From NCBI RefSeq assembly GCF_958405655.1, contig NZ_CATYWO010000001.1:744001-808000 (forward strand): 64,000 nt of DNA, given 5' to 3'. Positions within the stretch are counted from its first letter, which is position 1; the number at the start of each line of letters is the position of its first letter. Positions 26,741 to 35,605 of the stretch are shown in pieces. The DNA is from Ralstonia condita (GTDB lineage: Bacteria > Pseudomonadota > Gammaproteobacteria > Burkholderiales > Burkholderiaceae). The notes below the pieces were generated by a model. It had not been told where the DNA came from. It made no database searches and saw only the letters and a program-made list of their open reading frames with translations. A program made the translations under genes and the position numbers.

Positions 26741-26839
26741 CAAACTATCGATCGCCCGTGCAGCAGGAACCACCAATACAACGCGAAGCAAAGCAAGCAA
26801 CAACAGCAAAAATAAGTGCCACCTAGTCCAGCACACCGA

Positions 26840-27053
26840 CGGTGTGGCCTTTGACGTTCCCGCCCTAGATGGCGCCTTGGATTTTTGTAAGCGGGCGGAA
26901 AAAAGACGGGGAACTGTTTGAGCGCAGCGAGTTTTCCCCGTCTCCGCCCGGTTACGAAAATCCAAGGGGAAGTCGCCATCTCGGGCGCGCCTTTCTTTGC
27001 TTACTTTCTTTGGCAAGACAAAGAAAGTGAGTCGCCCCCGGCAGGGGGTGAAA
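26840..27053 (-). repeat. long-hairpin repeat unit R2 (inverted relative to L2)
   Basis: Fourth unit, opposite orientation. Its inner flank (26840-26865) is the reverse complement of the L1 flank at 23883-23908 with one change. The stem keeps GATGGCG/CGCCATC and CCTTGGATTTT/AAAATCCAAGG, but the upper part differs entirely in sequence while still pairing: GTAA/TTAC, CGGGCGG (26892-26898)/CCGCCCG (26944-26950), GACGGGGAA (26905-26913)/TTCCCCGTC (26934-26942). The 100 bp between L2 and R2 are A-rich and hold no gene. Confidence 0.8.
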
Positions 27054-27123
27054 CACGGGATGCACCACAAGAGCCAGCCCCCGCAGGGGAACAAAACAAA
27101 AGCCCAACCCCAACCAACAAAAA

Positions 27124-27150
27124 CAAAAAAGGCCGCCAAACAAGGCAGCC
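27124..27150 (-). terminator. terminator of the minus-strand glutathione transferase gene
   Basis: On the minus strand, GGCTGCC-ttgttt-GGCGGCC (one G-T pair) is followed by a run of six T. It lies 25 bp after the stop codon at 27175. The sequence from 27054 to 27123 is A/C-rich and shows no other feature. Confidence 0.75.
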
Positions 27151-27174
27151 CTTCCAGCAAAGGAAAACGCCGAA

Positions 27175-27867
27175 TCAACGCCGCTCGTACTGCGTCGCCC
27201 CAAACAAAATCTCCTTCGCCTTGTCGTCCTGCACAGCAGGCCGTTCCTTGGCCAGCACCTTCACCGCGCGCTGCACGGCCGGGCGTTCTTCAATGGCTTC
27301 GAACCAGCGCTGCAGCTTCGGGTAATCCGACAGCTCGATCCCCTGGTTCTGCCAGCTGCGTAGCCACGGCCACGTGGCGATATCGGCGATGGAGTACTCC
27401 GGACCGCCCAGGTACTTGGATTCGGACAGGCGCTTGTCGATCACGCCATACAGACGCTTGGCCTCGTTCGTATAGCGGTTGACCGCGTACTCGATTTTCT
27501 CAGGCGCGTAGATGCGGAAGTGGTGCGCCTGACCAAGCATCGGGCCGACGCCACCCATCTGGAACATCAGCCATTGCAGCACCTCGTATTTGCCGCGCAC
27601 GTCGTCGGGCATGAACTTGCCCGTCTTGCCGGCGAGGTACAGCAGGATCGCGCCCGATTCGAACAGCGAAATCGGTTTGCCGTCCGGACCATCCTGATCG
27701 ACGATGGCCGGGATCTTGTTGTTGGGGCTGATCTTGAGGAAGTCGGGCTTGAACTGGTCGCCGGCGCCGATGTTGATGGCGTGAACGCGGTAGGGCAGCC
27801 CGCATTCCTCCAGCATGATGTGCACCTTGTGCCCGTTGGGCGTGGCCCAGCTGTAGACGTCGATCAT
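27175..27867 (-). CDS. glutathione S-transferase family protein (YfcG-like)
   Basis: 230 residues. The thioredoxin-like N-terminal domain begins MIDVYSWATPNGHKVHIMLE, followed by the cis-Pro loop ISPNNKIPAIVD and the glutathione-contact ES in LFESGAILLYLAGKTG. The C-terminal helical domain has YSIADIATWPWLRSW with the N-capping box. The asparagine/threonine N-terminus and DQDGPDGKP insertion fit the YfcG/YghU (Nu-class) group, which act as disulfide-bond oxidoreductases with glutathione. The substrate is unknown. It is a single gene with its own terminator. Confidence 0.85.
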   Translation of the reverse strand: MIDVYSWATPNGHKVHIMLEECGLPYRVHAINIGAGDQFKPDFLKISPNNKIPAIVDQDGPDGKPISLFESGAILLYLAGKTGKFMPDDVRGKYEVLQWLMFQMGGVGPMLGQAHHFRIYAPEKIEYAVNRYTNEAKRLYGVIDKRLSESKYLGGPEYSIADIATWPWLRSWQNQGIELSDYPKLQRWFEAIEERPAVQRAVKVLAKERPAVQDDKAKEILFGATQYERR

Positions 27868-27952
27868 GACTTGCTTGCTCCTGAGCAGGAAAGAAGGAAG
27901 AGCCGGTCATTCAAGCACAGAACGCCAAAACGCGCTGACGGTGCGCGCGGGC

Positions 27953-27977
27953 AAAAAAAACCCCGCGTAACGCGGGG
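27953..27977 (-). terminator. rho-independent terminator of the acyl-CoA dehydrogenase gene
   Basis: On the minus strand a 7-bp G/C stem (CCCCGCG/CGCGGGG, 3-nt loop) is followed by eight T. It lies 26 bp after the stop codon at 28004. Confidence 0.9.
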
Positions 27978-28003
27978 ACAAGGAGTGAACGTTATGGCCA
28001 GCC

Positions 28004-29266
<1,263 letters not shown>

Positions 29267-29301
29267 GGTGTCTCCTCAGGAAATCTCGAACGGGCAATCC
29301 A

Positions 29302-29766
29302 TCAAGTCGGATCAGACGGCCCGGCGATGCGTCCGCCGAGCACTGCAAACACGGCACTCGCGCGGGCGACCAGCCGGTCAGCGCGATGAAACAGGGCTTG
29401 CGCAAAGGCCAGCTTGCTGCCGGTGCGCAACCCTTCCGGGGTGATTTCGATCCAGTCGCCTTCACCGGCCGAAGCGATGAAGTCGACCGTCAGGCTGGCG
29501 GTCGACATGGCGAGTACGCCCTCGCGACTGTCGCCGCTCGCAGGCTCGGCAAGGCAGTAGCCGAGCGCTGCATCCGCCAGTGACGCCACGACCCCGCCGT
29601 GCAGGATGCCTCGCCGGTTCAGGTGGTGGTGGCCAACGTGAAAGCCCATCACCATCGACGGCCCCATGCCACGCGCATAGACGGGCCCAAGCATGGTCAG
29701 GAAGGGGCTCGGCTTGACCAGCTGTTGAAAGCCGGCAGGTACGCGGAGGCGGGTGGCTGTGGTCAT
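29302..29766 (-). CDS. PaaI family thioesterase (hot-dog fold)
   Basis: 154 residues. The hot-dog thioesterase motif NRRGILHGGVVASLADAALG (residues about 50-69) carries the catalytic Asp, preceded by the HVGHHH strand. SLTVDFIASAGEGDWIEITP follows. Such enzymes release CoA from aromatic or short acyl-CoA intermediates. It lies just upstream of the acyl-CoA dehydrogenase on the same strand and is divergent from a LysR gene 92 bp away, which may control it. Confidence 0.87.
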   Translation of the reverse strand: MTTATRLRVPAGFQQLVKPSPFLTMLGPVYARGMGPSMVMGFHVGHHHLNRRGILHGGVVASLADAALGYCLAEPASGDSREGVLAMSTASLTVDFIASAGEGDWIEITPEGLRTGSKLAFAQALFHRADRLVARASAVFAVLGGRIAGPSDPT

Positions 29767-29858
29767 GGCGCGTGGCGCTACTCACATCGATGTCCGCAGG
29801 ATAAGCGCTGGCATACAATAAGAGAAATGAATTTCGTGGATTGCAGTTCATCAATATC

Positions 29859-30806
29859 ATGCATATATCCCGCGTCGACCTGAACCTGTTCGTCGTCTTT
29901 GATGCGATCTATACAGAGGGCGGCATCACCGCGGCGGCGCGCACGCTCAACCTGACGCAGCCGGCGGTCAGCCATGCGCTTGGACGGCTGCGCGAGCTGT
30001 TTGACGACGCGCTGTTCGAGCGCCGGGGCCAGGGCATGGTGCCGACGCCCCTGGCGCGCACGCTCGTCGCCGAGGTTCGCACCGCGTTGCAGGGCTTCGA
30101 GCGCACCTTGCGCGAAGGCACGCGCTTTGATCCGGCCACGAGCGAGCGCCGTTTCACGCTGTCGATGCGCGATGCGCTGGAAGCGACGCTGCTGCCGCCG
30201 TTGATGGCCGCCATTGCCAAGGAGGCTCCGCGCATCGACGTGACGACCGTACGCGGCGACCGGCGCCAGCTCGAAGCCGAATTGCTGGCCGGCACCATCG
30301 ATGCGGCGGCGGATATTCTGCTGCCGGCGTCGCCCGCCATCCGCCATGCCCCGCTGCTGACCGATCCGATGGTGGTGCTGGCCCGCCCGGGCCACCCGAT
30401 CGCGCACGAGCCGCTTACGCTCGAACGCTACCTGGCGTGCGAGCACGTGCACGTGTCGTCGCGGCGCCGAGGCGCTGGCCTGGAGGACGTGGAGCTGCGC
30501 CGGCTCGGCCATGAACGGCGTGTGCGATTACGCTGCCAGCACTATCCGGCAGCCTGCCGTGTGGTGAGCTGCACGGATCTGCTGGCCACCTTGCCGATCC
30601 GTTATGCCCGCATCGCCAACGAGCCGTACGGCAACGTCATGCTGCCGCTGCCGTTCAACGTGCCGCCGCTGGAGCTTTACCTGTACTGGCACACCAACAG
30701 CGACCAGGATGCCGCCAGTCGGTGGCTGCGCGATCACGTTTTTGCCGCAATGGCCGAGGTGGCCCTGGACGATGCGGTTGCCGCCTTTGCCGACGGAAAC
30801 GGATAG
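29859..30806 (+). CDS. LysR family transcriptional regulator
   Basis: 315 residues from the ATG at 29859 (MHISRVDLNLFVVFDAIYTE). The winged-helix domain includes GGITAAARTLNLTQPAVSHA and LRELFDDALFERRGQGMVPT; residues about 90-300 form the effector-binding domain. This type resembles the NodD/NahR-like LysR group. It diverges from the thioesterase/acyl-CoA dehydrogenase pair and probably regulates it. Its 3' end overlaps the convergent LysR gene by 73 bp. Confidence 0.92.
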   Translation: MHISRVDLNLFVVFDAIYTEGGITAAARTLNLTQPAVSHALGRLRELFDDALFERRGQGMVPTPLARTLVAEVRTALQGFERTLREGTRFDPATSERRFTLSMRDALEATLLPPLMAAIAKEAPRIDVTTVRGDRRQLEAELLAGTIDAAADILLPASPAIRHAPLLTDPMVVLARPGHPIAHEPLTLERYLACEHVHVSSRRRGAGLEDVELRRLGHERRVRLRCQHYPAACRVVSCTDLLATLPIRYARIANEPYGNVMLPLPFNVPPLELYLYWHTNSDQDAASRWLRDHVFAAMAEVALDDAVAAFADGNG

Positions 30807-31702
30807 CGTGCGCTGAATTCCGCAAAGCGTGCGGCAAGGAAATCCGCGCATGCCGTGAGCCGCGCCGGGCGATGTCGGCGGGCCAGGCTGACCAGCTGCA
30901 GCGGGGTGGGTGCATGGCTCCACGCCGGCAGTGTCACTTCCAGGCGCCCGGCGTAGACGTCCTGCGCGACGTCCAGCCAGGATTTGAACGCCAGCCCTCG
31001 GCCCGCGATGGCCCAGTCGCGGACGACCGCGCCATCGTCGCATTGGAAATCGCCGCGTACGTCGATCGGGGCGGGGCCGCTGGCGTGGGTGAGCTGCCAG
31101 CGCGTGACGGGCTCGCCGTTGCGCAGCAGGATCAGGCAACGGTGGTCTGCAAGGTCGCTCGGGTGCGCGGGCCTGCCGTGCTGCTTGAAATATGACGGCG
31201 CGCCCACGATCACACGCGGATGCGCTGCCAGCGGCCGCCGCAACAGCGCAGAGTCCTGCAGGTGGCCGTAGCGCAGCGCGAAATCCAGGTCTTCACGCAT
31301 CAGGTCTGCCAGCCGGTCGCCGAGCACGAGTGTCACGCGCACGCCCGGATGCTGGTCGCAGAAGGCGTCCAGCCAGGGGCGCAGGATGTGCCGGCCGAGG
31401 TCCGACGTGGCGGCAATGCGGATCGGGCCGGACAGCTCGGTGCGATCCTGCCCCAGGCTTTCCGCGCCCTCATCCAACGCCTCCAGCGCCTGTCTTGCGT
31501 AGCCCAGATAACGCTGGCCGGCTTCGGTGGGCCGCATGCTGCGTGTGGTGCGGTCGAACAGCCGCGCGCCCAGTTCGGCTTCCACGCGCTTGAGCGCGGC
31601 GCTGGCCGTGGCGGGCAGCCAGCCGAGCTGGCGTGCCGCGGCGGAAAGGTTGCCGGCGTCTGCAATGCGCACCAGCAGGCGGAGGTCGTCGAGCGCAATC
31701 AT
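30734..31702 (-). CDS. LysR family transcriptional regulator
   Basis: 322 residues from the ATG at 31702 (MIALDDLRLLVRIADAGNLS). The HTH is AARQLGWLPATASAALKRVE and is followed by the standard wing LFDRTTRSMRPTEAGQRYL. The AaeR/DmlR-like sequence of the cofactor domain includes GPIRIAATSDLGRHILRPWL. It diverges from the SDR-VOC pair and likely controls it. A TTG two codons upstream (31708) is a possible alternative start. The last 24 codons overlap the end of the convergent LysR gene. Confidence 0.92.
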   Translation of the reverse strand: MIALDDLRLLVRIADAGNLSAAARQLGWLPATASAALKRVEAELGARLFDRTTRSMRPTEAGQRYLGYARQALEALDEGAESLGQDRTELSGPIRIAATSDLGRHILRPWLDAFCDQHPGVRVTLVLGDRLADLMREDLDFALRYGHLQDSALLRRPLAAHPRVIVGAPSYFKQHGRPAHPSDLADHRCLILLRNGEPVTRWQLTHASGPAPIDVRGDFQCDDGAVVRDWAIAGRGLAFKSWLDVAQDVYAGRLEVTLPAWSHAPTPLQLVSLARRHRPARLTACADFLAARFAEFSARYPFPSAKAATASSRATSAIAAKT

Positions 31703-31705
31703 TAT

Positions 31706-31764
31706 CAAATTAAATTTGGAAAATCATCAAAGCATAGCCAGATTGTCTCGCTTTTGTTTGATGA
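31706..31764. promoter_or_regulatory. LysR-SDR intergenic region with palindromes
   Basis: A 13-bp perfect palindrome CAAATT-A-AATTTG (31706-31718, a T-N11-A-type LysR box is contained) abuts the LysR start codon. An 8-bp inverted repeat TCATCAAA (31724-31731)/TTTGATGA (31757-31764) lies toward the SDR gene. The A/T-rich stretch differs sharply from its GC-rich surroundings. Together they look like a divergent LysR-controlled promoter. Confidence 0.5.
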
Positions 31765-31820
31765 AAGAATGGCCGCATCCGGGATACGGTTTTTTTCTTT
31801 CTTCTCAAAGGAGCATTGGC

Positions 31821-32525
31821 ATGACGTCGAAGATCTTGCAGGACCAGTCGGTGGTGGTATTGGGCGGCACGGCGGGCATCGGCCAGGCGGTGGCGCAAGC
31901 GGCTGCGGTGGCGGGTGCGCGGGTGACGGTGCTGGGCAGGTCGGGTGCGGCCGATGGCGCCATTGCCGGGATTGCCGTCGACGCGAACGATACGGCGTCG
32001 CTGGTCCGTGCCATGTCGCAAGCCGCTGCCGGTGGTCAGATCGACCATCTTGTCATCACCATTGGCTCGCGCAAGAGCCCGCCACCCTTTGCATCTTTGC
32101 AGCGTGCCGATCTGGAGCAAGGTTTTGGCACCAAGCTCTTTGCGGCGCTGATGGCGGTACAGGCAGCGTTGCCGCACCTGGCGGCGCGCGCATCGATTAC
32201 CCTCACGTCTGGGTTGCTCTCGCGCAAGCCAACGGCCACCGGGCTGCTGCGTGCGTCCATCAACGCTGCCGTGGAGGCGGCCGCCAGGAACCTGGCGAAG
32301 GAACTGGCGCCGCGCCGCGTCAACGTGGTGAGTCCTGGCGTGGTGGATACGGCGGTGTGGGGCGCACAGGGTGATCGCCAGGCCATGCTCGCCCGCATCG
32401 GCAGCGGCTTGCCCGTTGGCCGCGTGGGTACGCCCGACGACCTGGCACAAGGCTATCTGCTGGCCATGACCAACGGGTTCATGACCGGTGCCCTCATCGA
32501 CATTGACGGAGGCGGTTTGCTATGA
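31821..32525 (+). CDS. SDR family oxidoreductase with altered catalytic motif
   Basis: 234 residues from the ATG at 31821, preceded by AAAGGAGC. The cofactor-binding Gly motif GGTAGIG (residues 15-21) and the C-terminal GALIDIDGGGLL are typical of short-chain dehydrogenases, as is RRVNVVSPGVVDTA. However, the usual YxxxK is not found: the equivalent segment reads LLRASINAAVEA, without Tyr or Lys. Either the protein is not a normal oxidoreductase or it uses other residues. It overlaps the VOC gene by 4 bp (ATGA). Confidence 0.82.
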   Translation: MTSKILQDQSVVVLGGTAGIGQAVAQAAAVAGARVTVLGRSGAADGAIAGIAVDANDTASLVRAMSQAAAGGQIDHLVITIGSRKSPPPFASLQRADLEQGFGTKLFAALMAVQAALPHLAARASITLTSGLLSRKPTATGLLRASINAAVEAAARNLAKELAPRRVNVVSPGVVDTAVWGAQGDRQAMLARIGSGLPVGRVGTPDDLAQGYLLAMTNGFMTGALIDIDGGGLL

Positions 32526-32926
32526 CATCCGGCAGCGACTGGACATTCGATCACATCAACTTTCACGTGGCGGGCGATGCGCCCATCCGGAAGTTTTTCG
32601 CCGACGTGCTGGGCTGGAAGCCTGGACCTCGCCCGGCCTTTCCATTCTCAGGCACGTGGCTGTATCAGGGCGACGATGCGCTGGTGCACCTGGTGGACAA
32701 AGAGGGCGAAGCACCGGAAATGGTGTTCTCGCACATCGCCTTCCGCACCAAGCGGGATGCGGCGGAGGTGCTCGCCTCCGTGAAGGCGAGCGGGATGCCG
32801 CACCAGGTGCGCAAGCATCCTGGCCGGCCCGCTGCGCAGATCTTTGTCGAGTTGCCGGGTGGTGTGGTGGTGGAGCTGGAAGCGCCGCTGTCCGGTCCGT
32901 TGGAAGCGGCGCGCGAGTACGAGTGA
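32522..32926 (+). CDS. VOC (glyoxalase/dioxygenase) superfamily protein
   Basis: 134 residues. The two beta-alpha-beta-beta-beta halves of a VOC protein are visible: FDHINFHVAGDAPIRKFFAD with a metal-type His at the start, and FSHIAFRTKRDAAEVLASVK plus AAQIFVELPGGVVVELEAP at the end (with the closing Glu). VOC proteins bind a divalent metal and carry out glyoxalase-, dioxygenase- or resistance-type reactions. It is translationally coupled to the SDR gene and may act on the same substrate. The function is unknown. Confidence 0.82.
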   Translation: MTSGSDWTFDHINFHVAGDAPIRKFFADVLGWKPGPRPAFPFSGTWLYQGDDALVHLVDKEGEAPEMVFSHIAFRTKRDAAEVLASVKASGMPHQVRKHPGRPAAQIFVELPGGVVVELEAPLSGPLEAAREYE

Positions 32927-32935
32927 GACCAGCGC

Positions 32936-34015
32936 TCAGGCGCCGGCCTTCTGCGCGTACTTCCAGCCCAGTTCAGCCATTGGGCGCGCGCGCTTGCCGG
33001 CTTCCAGCGCCTGCGCAGAGGAGGCCGTCCCGTCCACGACACGCTTCATGATCCCCTGCAGGATGCCGGCAATGCGGAACATGTTGTAGGCGAGGTAGAA
33101 GTTCCAGTCGCCCGTGATGCGGCGGCCGGTGCGTTCTTCGTATTGGCGGATGTACTCGGCTTCGGTCGGGATGCCCAGCGCTGCGAAGTCCAGCCCCGCC
33201 ACGCCACGGAACTGGCCCGGCTCGATGTGCCAGCTCATGCAGTGGTAGCTGAAATCGGCCAGCGGATGGCCCAGCGTCGACAGTTCCCAATCGAGGATGG
33301 CCAGCACACGCGGTTCGGTGGGGTGGAAGATCAGGTTGTCGAGCCGGTAGTCGCCGTGAACGATGCTGGTGATCTCTTCGGCCTCCTGCGGCACATGCTT
33401 GGGCAGCCATGCGATCAAATTGTCCATCGCCGGGATGGATTCCGTTTCCGACAGCTTGTATTGCTTGCTCCAGCGCTCGATCTGGCGCGCGAAGTAGTTG
33501 CCGGGCTTGCCGTAGTCAGCCAGACCAATGGCGGCGTAATCGACGGTGTGCAGCGCAGAGATGACGCGGTTCATCTCGTCATAGATCGCGGTGCGCTCGG
33601 CCGGCTCCATGCCGGGCAGCGCCTGGTCCCACAGCACGCGGCCCTGCACGAATTCCATGATGTAGAAGGCGCGGCCGATCACGGCTTCGTCTTCACACAG
33701 CGCAACCATCTTGGCGACGGGCACATCGGTCTTGGCCAGTGCATCCATCACGCGGTATTCACGTTCGATGGCGTGGGCGGAGGGCAGCAGTTTCGCCTTC
33801 GGGCCCGGCTTGGCGCGCATCACATACGTGCGTGAAGGGGTGATCAGCTTGAAGGTCGGGTTCGACTGCCCCCCCTTGAACTGTTCAACGGTGAGCGGGC
33901 CAGCGAACCCTTGCACGTGATGGGCCATCCATGCCTCGAGCGCGCCGATGTCGAACTTCTGTTGTTCTGCGACGGGGCGCGTGCCTTCAAAGGCGGAAAA
34001 ATCCTGCTGTGTCAT
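32936..34015 (-). CDS. phosphotransferase family protein (aminoglycoside-phosphotransferase fold)
   Basis: 359 residues. An APH/choline-kinase fold is evident: the N-lobe with FKGGQSNPTFKLITPSRTYV and the Lys in MRAKPGPKAKLL, the catalytic loop IVHGDYRLDNLIFHP and metal-binding ILDWELSTLGHPLADFSYH. This is the family that accompanies acyl-CoA dehydrogenases (ACAD10/11 in animals carry it as a fused domain, where it phosphorylates 4-hydroxyacyl-CoA). It ends a minus-strand row with histidine phosphatase, enoyl-CoA hydratase and 3-hydroxyacyl-CoA dehydrogenase, so a role in hydroxyacyl-CoA breakdown is reasonable inference, not drug resistance. Confidence 0.88.
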   Translation of the reverse strand: MTQQDFSAFEGTRPVAEQQKFDIGALEAWMAHHVQGFAGPLTVEQFKGGQSNPTFKLITPSRTYVMRAKPGPKAKLLPSAHAIEREYRVMDALAKTDVPVAKMVALCEDEAVIGRAFYIMEFVQGRVLWDQALPGMEPAERTAIYDEMNRVISALHTVDYAAIGLADYGKPGNYFARQIERWSKQYKLSETESIPAMDNLIAWLPKHVPQEAEEITSIVHGDYRLDNLIFHPTEPRVLAILDWELSTLGHPLADFSYHCMSWHIEPGQFRGVAGLDFAALGIPTEAEYIRQYEERTGRRITGDWNFYLAYNMFRIAGILQGIMKRVVDGTASSAQALEAGKRARPMAELGWKYAQKAGA

Positions 34016-34059
34016 GGCGTGTCTCCGAATCTTGTTCTGTCTCTGTATTGGGAAAGGGG

Positions 34060-34794
34060 TCAGGCTGCCGGCCGGCGGAAACGAAGGTATTGCTGCAGCA
34101 GGACCTCCATCGTCGTCAGGCGTGAGCCGAGGTGTACGGGGGAGGGTGGCGCGAAATTGCTCATGCGCAGCACCCAGTCGGCAGGGTCATCGCCGACATC
34201 CAGCACGTTGATGCAGCCGGCGGTCTGCGCGAGGTTGCCGAAGAACACACGCTGGCCTCCGGTAATGGCGTGCGACAGGATCGCGCGGTTGGTGCCACCG
34301 TGCAGCACCAGCAGCACCGTGTCCCAGTCGGGTTGCGTGCGCAGGTGGGTCAGCGCCGGGATCACGCGGTCGAGGAACTCGCCGATGCTTTCGCCGTTGA
34401 GAAAACGCCGGTCTTCCGGCACCGTGCCCGCGAATGCACCGATGAAGGCCTGCGCGACTTCGTGCTCAGGAATCTCTGCCAGTTTGCCGCCGCGGATCTC
34501 CTGCAGCTCCGGCCATTGCTCGAGCGTGACGCCGCGTTGCTGCATCGCGGGCATTTCGGCCAGAACGCGCTGCGCCGTCTCCACCGTGCGCGGCAGGCCG
34601 CTGACGATCACGCGATCGAAGACGATGTTCTCGTTCGCAAAGGCTTGGCCTGCGGCGCTGGCCTGCCTGCGGCCCTCTTCGTTGAGCGGCACGGTTTCGG
34701 GCAGGACCGGGCGGCCGGTTGCATCGAAGTACGTGACGGCGCCATGGCGCATCAGATAGACGCGCCGACGGTTCGGGGTCGGGAACGGAACCAT
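34060..34794 (-). CDS. histidine phosphatase family protein
   Basis: 244 residues. The phosphoglycerate-mutase-like RHG motif is at the start (RRVYLMRHGAVTYFDATGRP), followed by VIVSGLPRTVETAQRVLAEM and the second catalytic His in VLLVLHGGTNRAILSHAIT. The family includes many phosphatases of small metabolites. It sits 44 bp upstream of the phosphotransferase gene and 2 bp after the enoyl-CoA hydratase, so it is in the same transcript. A kinase-phosphatase pairing on one substrate is an attractive guess. Confidence 0.87.
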   Translation of the reverse strand: MVPFPTPNRRRVYLMRHGAVTYFDATGRPVLPETVPLNEEGRRQASAAGQAFANENIVFDRVIVSGLPRTVETAQRVLAEMPAMQQRGVTLEQWPELQEIRGGKLAEIPEHEVAQAFIGAFAGTVPEDRRFLNGESIGEFLDRVIPALTHLRTQPDWDTVLLVLHGGTNRAILSHAITGGQRVFFGNLAQTAGCINVLDVGDDPADWVLRMSNFAPPSPVHLGSRLTTMEVLLQQYLRFRRPAA

Positions 34795-34796
34795 GC

Positions 34797-35576
34797 TCAG
34801 CGGTATTGGGGTTTGCGCTTCTGCAGAAAGGCCGAAATGCCCTCGTTGCCATCGGCGTGGTGCAGGGCTTCGACAAAGCTGTGTTGCTCGGCCTTGAGAT
34901 GCTCGTGCAGCGAGGCATCTTCTGCGTGCGCGATCAGGCCCTTGATGCGCCCTACGGCGTGCGGCGATTGCGCCGCGAGTCTTTCCGCCAGCGCGAGCGC
35001 GTGATCCAGCGCTTCGCCCGGCTTGACGACTTCATTGATGAGGCCGAAATGTGCAAGCCGCTCGGCGCCGACGGGTTTACCCAGCATGATGATTTCGCTG
35101 GCGAGCGGGCGCGGCAGGAAGCGCGCGATGTGCCACGAGCCGCCGCCGTCCGGCGTGAGCGCGACATTCACATACGCCATCACGAACTTCGCATCGGATG
35201 CGGCGACCACAAGGTCGCACGCCAGCAAGAGCGAGAAGCCAGCGCCCGCCGCTGGTCCTTCCACGGCCGCAATCACGGGCTTGGGAAACGTGCGGATGGT
35301 TTCGATCCAGTGGTTGAGCGCGTCGATGCCCTGTTCCTGCACGCTCCTGGGTTTGCTGCGGTTTTCCAGCAGGCGGTTCAGGTTGCCGCCGGCGCAGAAG
35401 GCCTTGTCGGCACCCGTGAAGATGACGGCGCGGATCTCGTTGTCGTTGGCGGCGCGGTCCAGTGCTTCCATCGACGCGGCGTACATCACCGGGTCCAGTG
35501 CATTGCGCGCGTCGGGGTTGGACAGCGTGAGCACCAGCGTCGAGCCGATGCGTTGGGAGAGCAGTTGCGCGGTCAT
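34797..35576 (-). CDS. enoyl-CoA hydratase/isomerase family protein
   Basis: 259 residues from the ATG at 35576. The crotonase fold shows the oxyanion-hole strands ADKAFCAGGNLNRLLENRS and AVEGPAAGAGFSLLLACDLV, and the second region ALTPDGGGSWHIARFLPR. In classical hydratases two Glu residues act; here the second catalytic position follows the PaaG/isomerase style with Asp-Gly-Gly, so isomerase activity is possible. It follows the 3-hydroxyacyl-CoA dehydrogenase by 29 bp, a beta-oxidation step pair. Confidence 0.9.
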   Translation of the reverse strand: MTAQLLSQRIGSTLVLTLSNPDARNALDPVMYAASMEALDRAANDNEIRAVIFTGADKAFCAGGNLNRLLENRSKPRSVQEQGIDALNHWIETIRTFPKPVIAAVEGPAAGAGFSLLLACDLVVAASDAKFVMAYVNVALTPDGGGSWHIARFLPRPLASEIIMLGKPVGAERLAHFGLINEVVKPGEALDHALALAERLAAQSPHAVGRIKGLIAHAEDASLHEHLKAEQHSFVEALHHADGNEGISAFLQKRKPQYR

Positions 35577-35605
35577 GTCGGCCTCGTCAGGGTGGGTGGG
35601 GGCGA

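Noticed and set aside
26453..27325. Open frames across repeat units L2 and R2
   Set aside because: Same repeat-derived peptides as in the first block; they overlap hairpins and end in the neighbouring GST gene.
32936..34015. Aminoglycoside resistance gene
   Set aside because: The fold is shared, but the context with acyl-CoA genes and the ACAD-associated sequence pattern point to metabolism.
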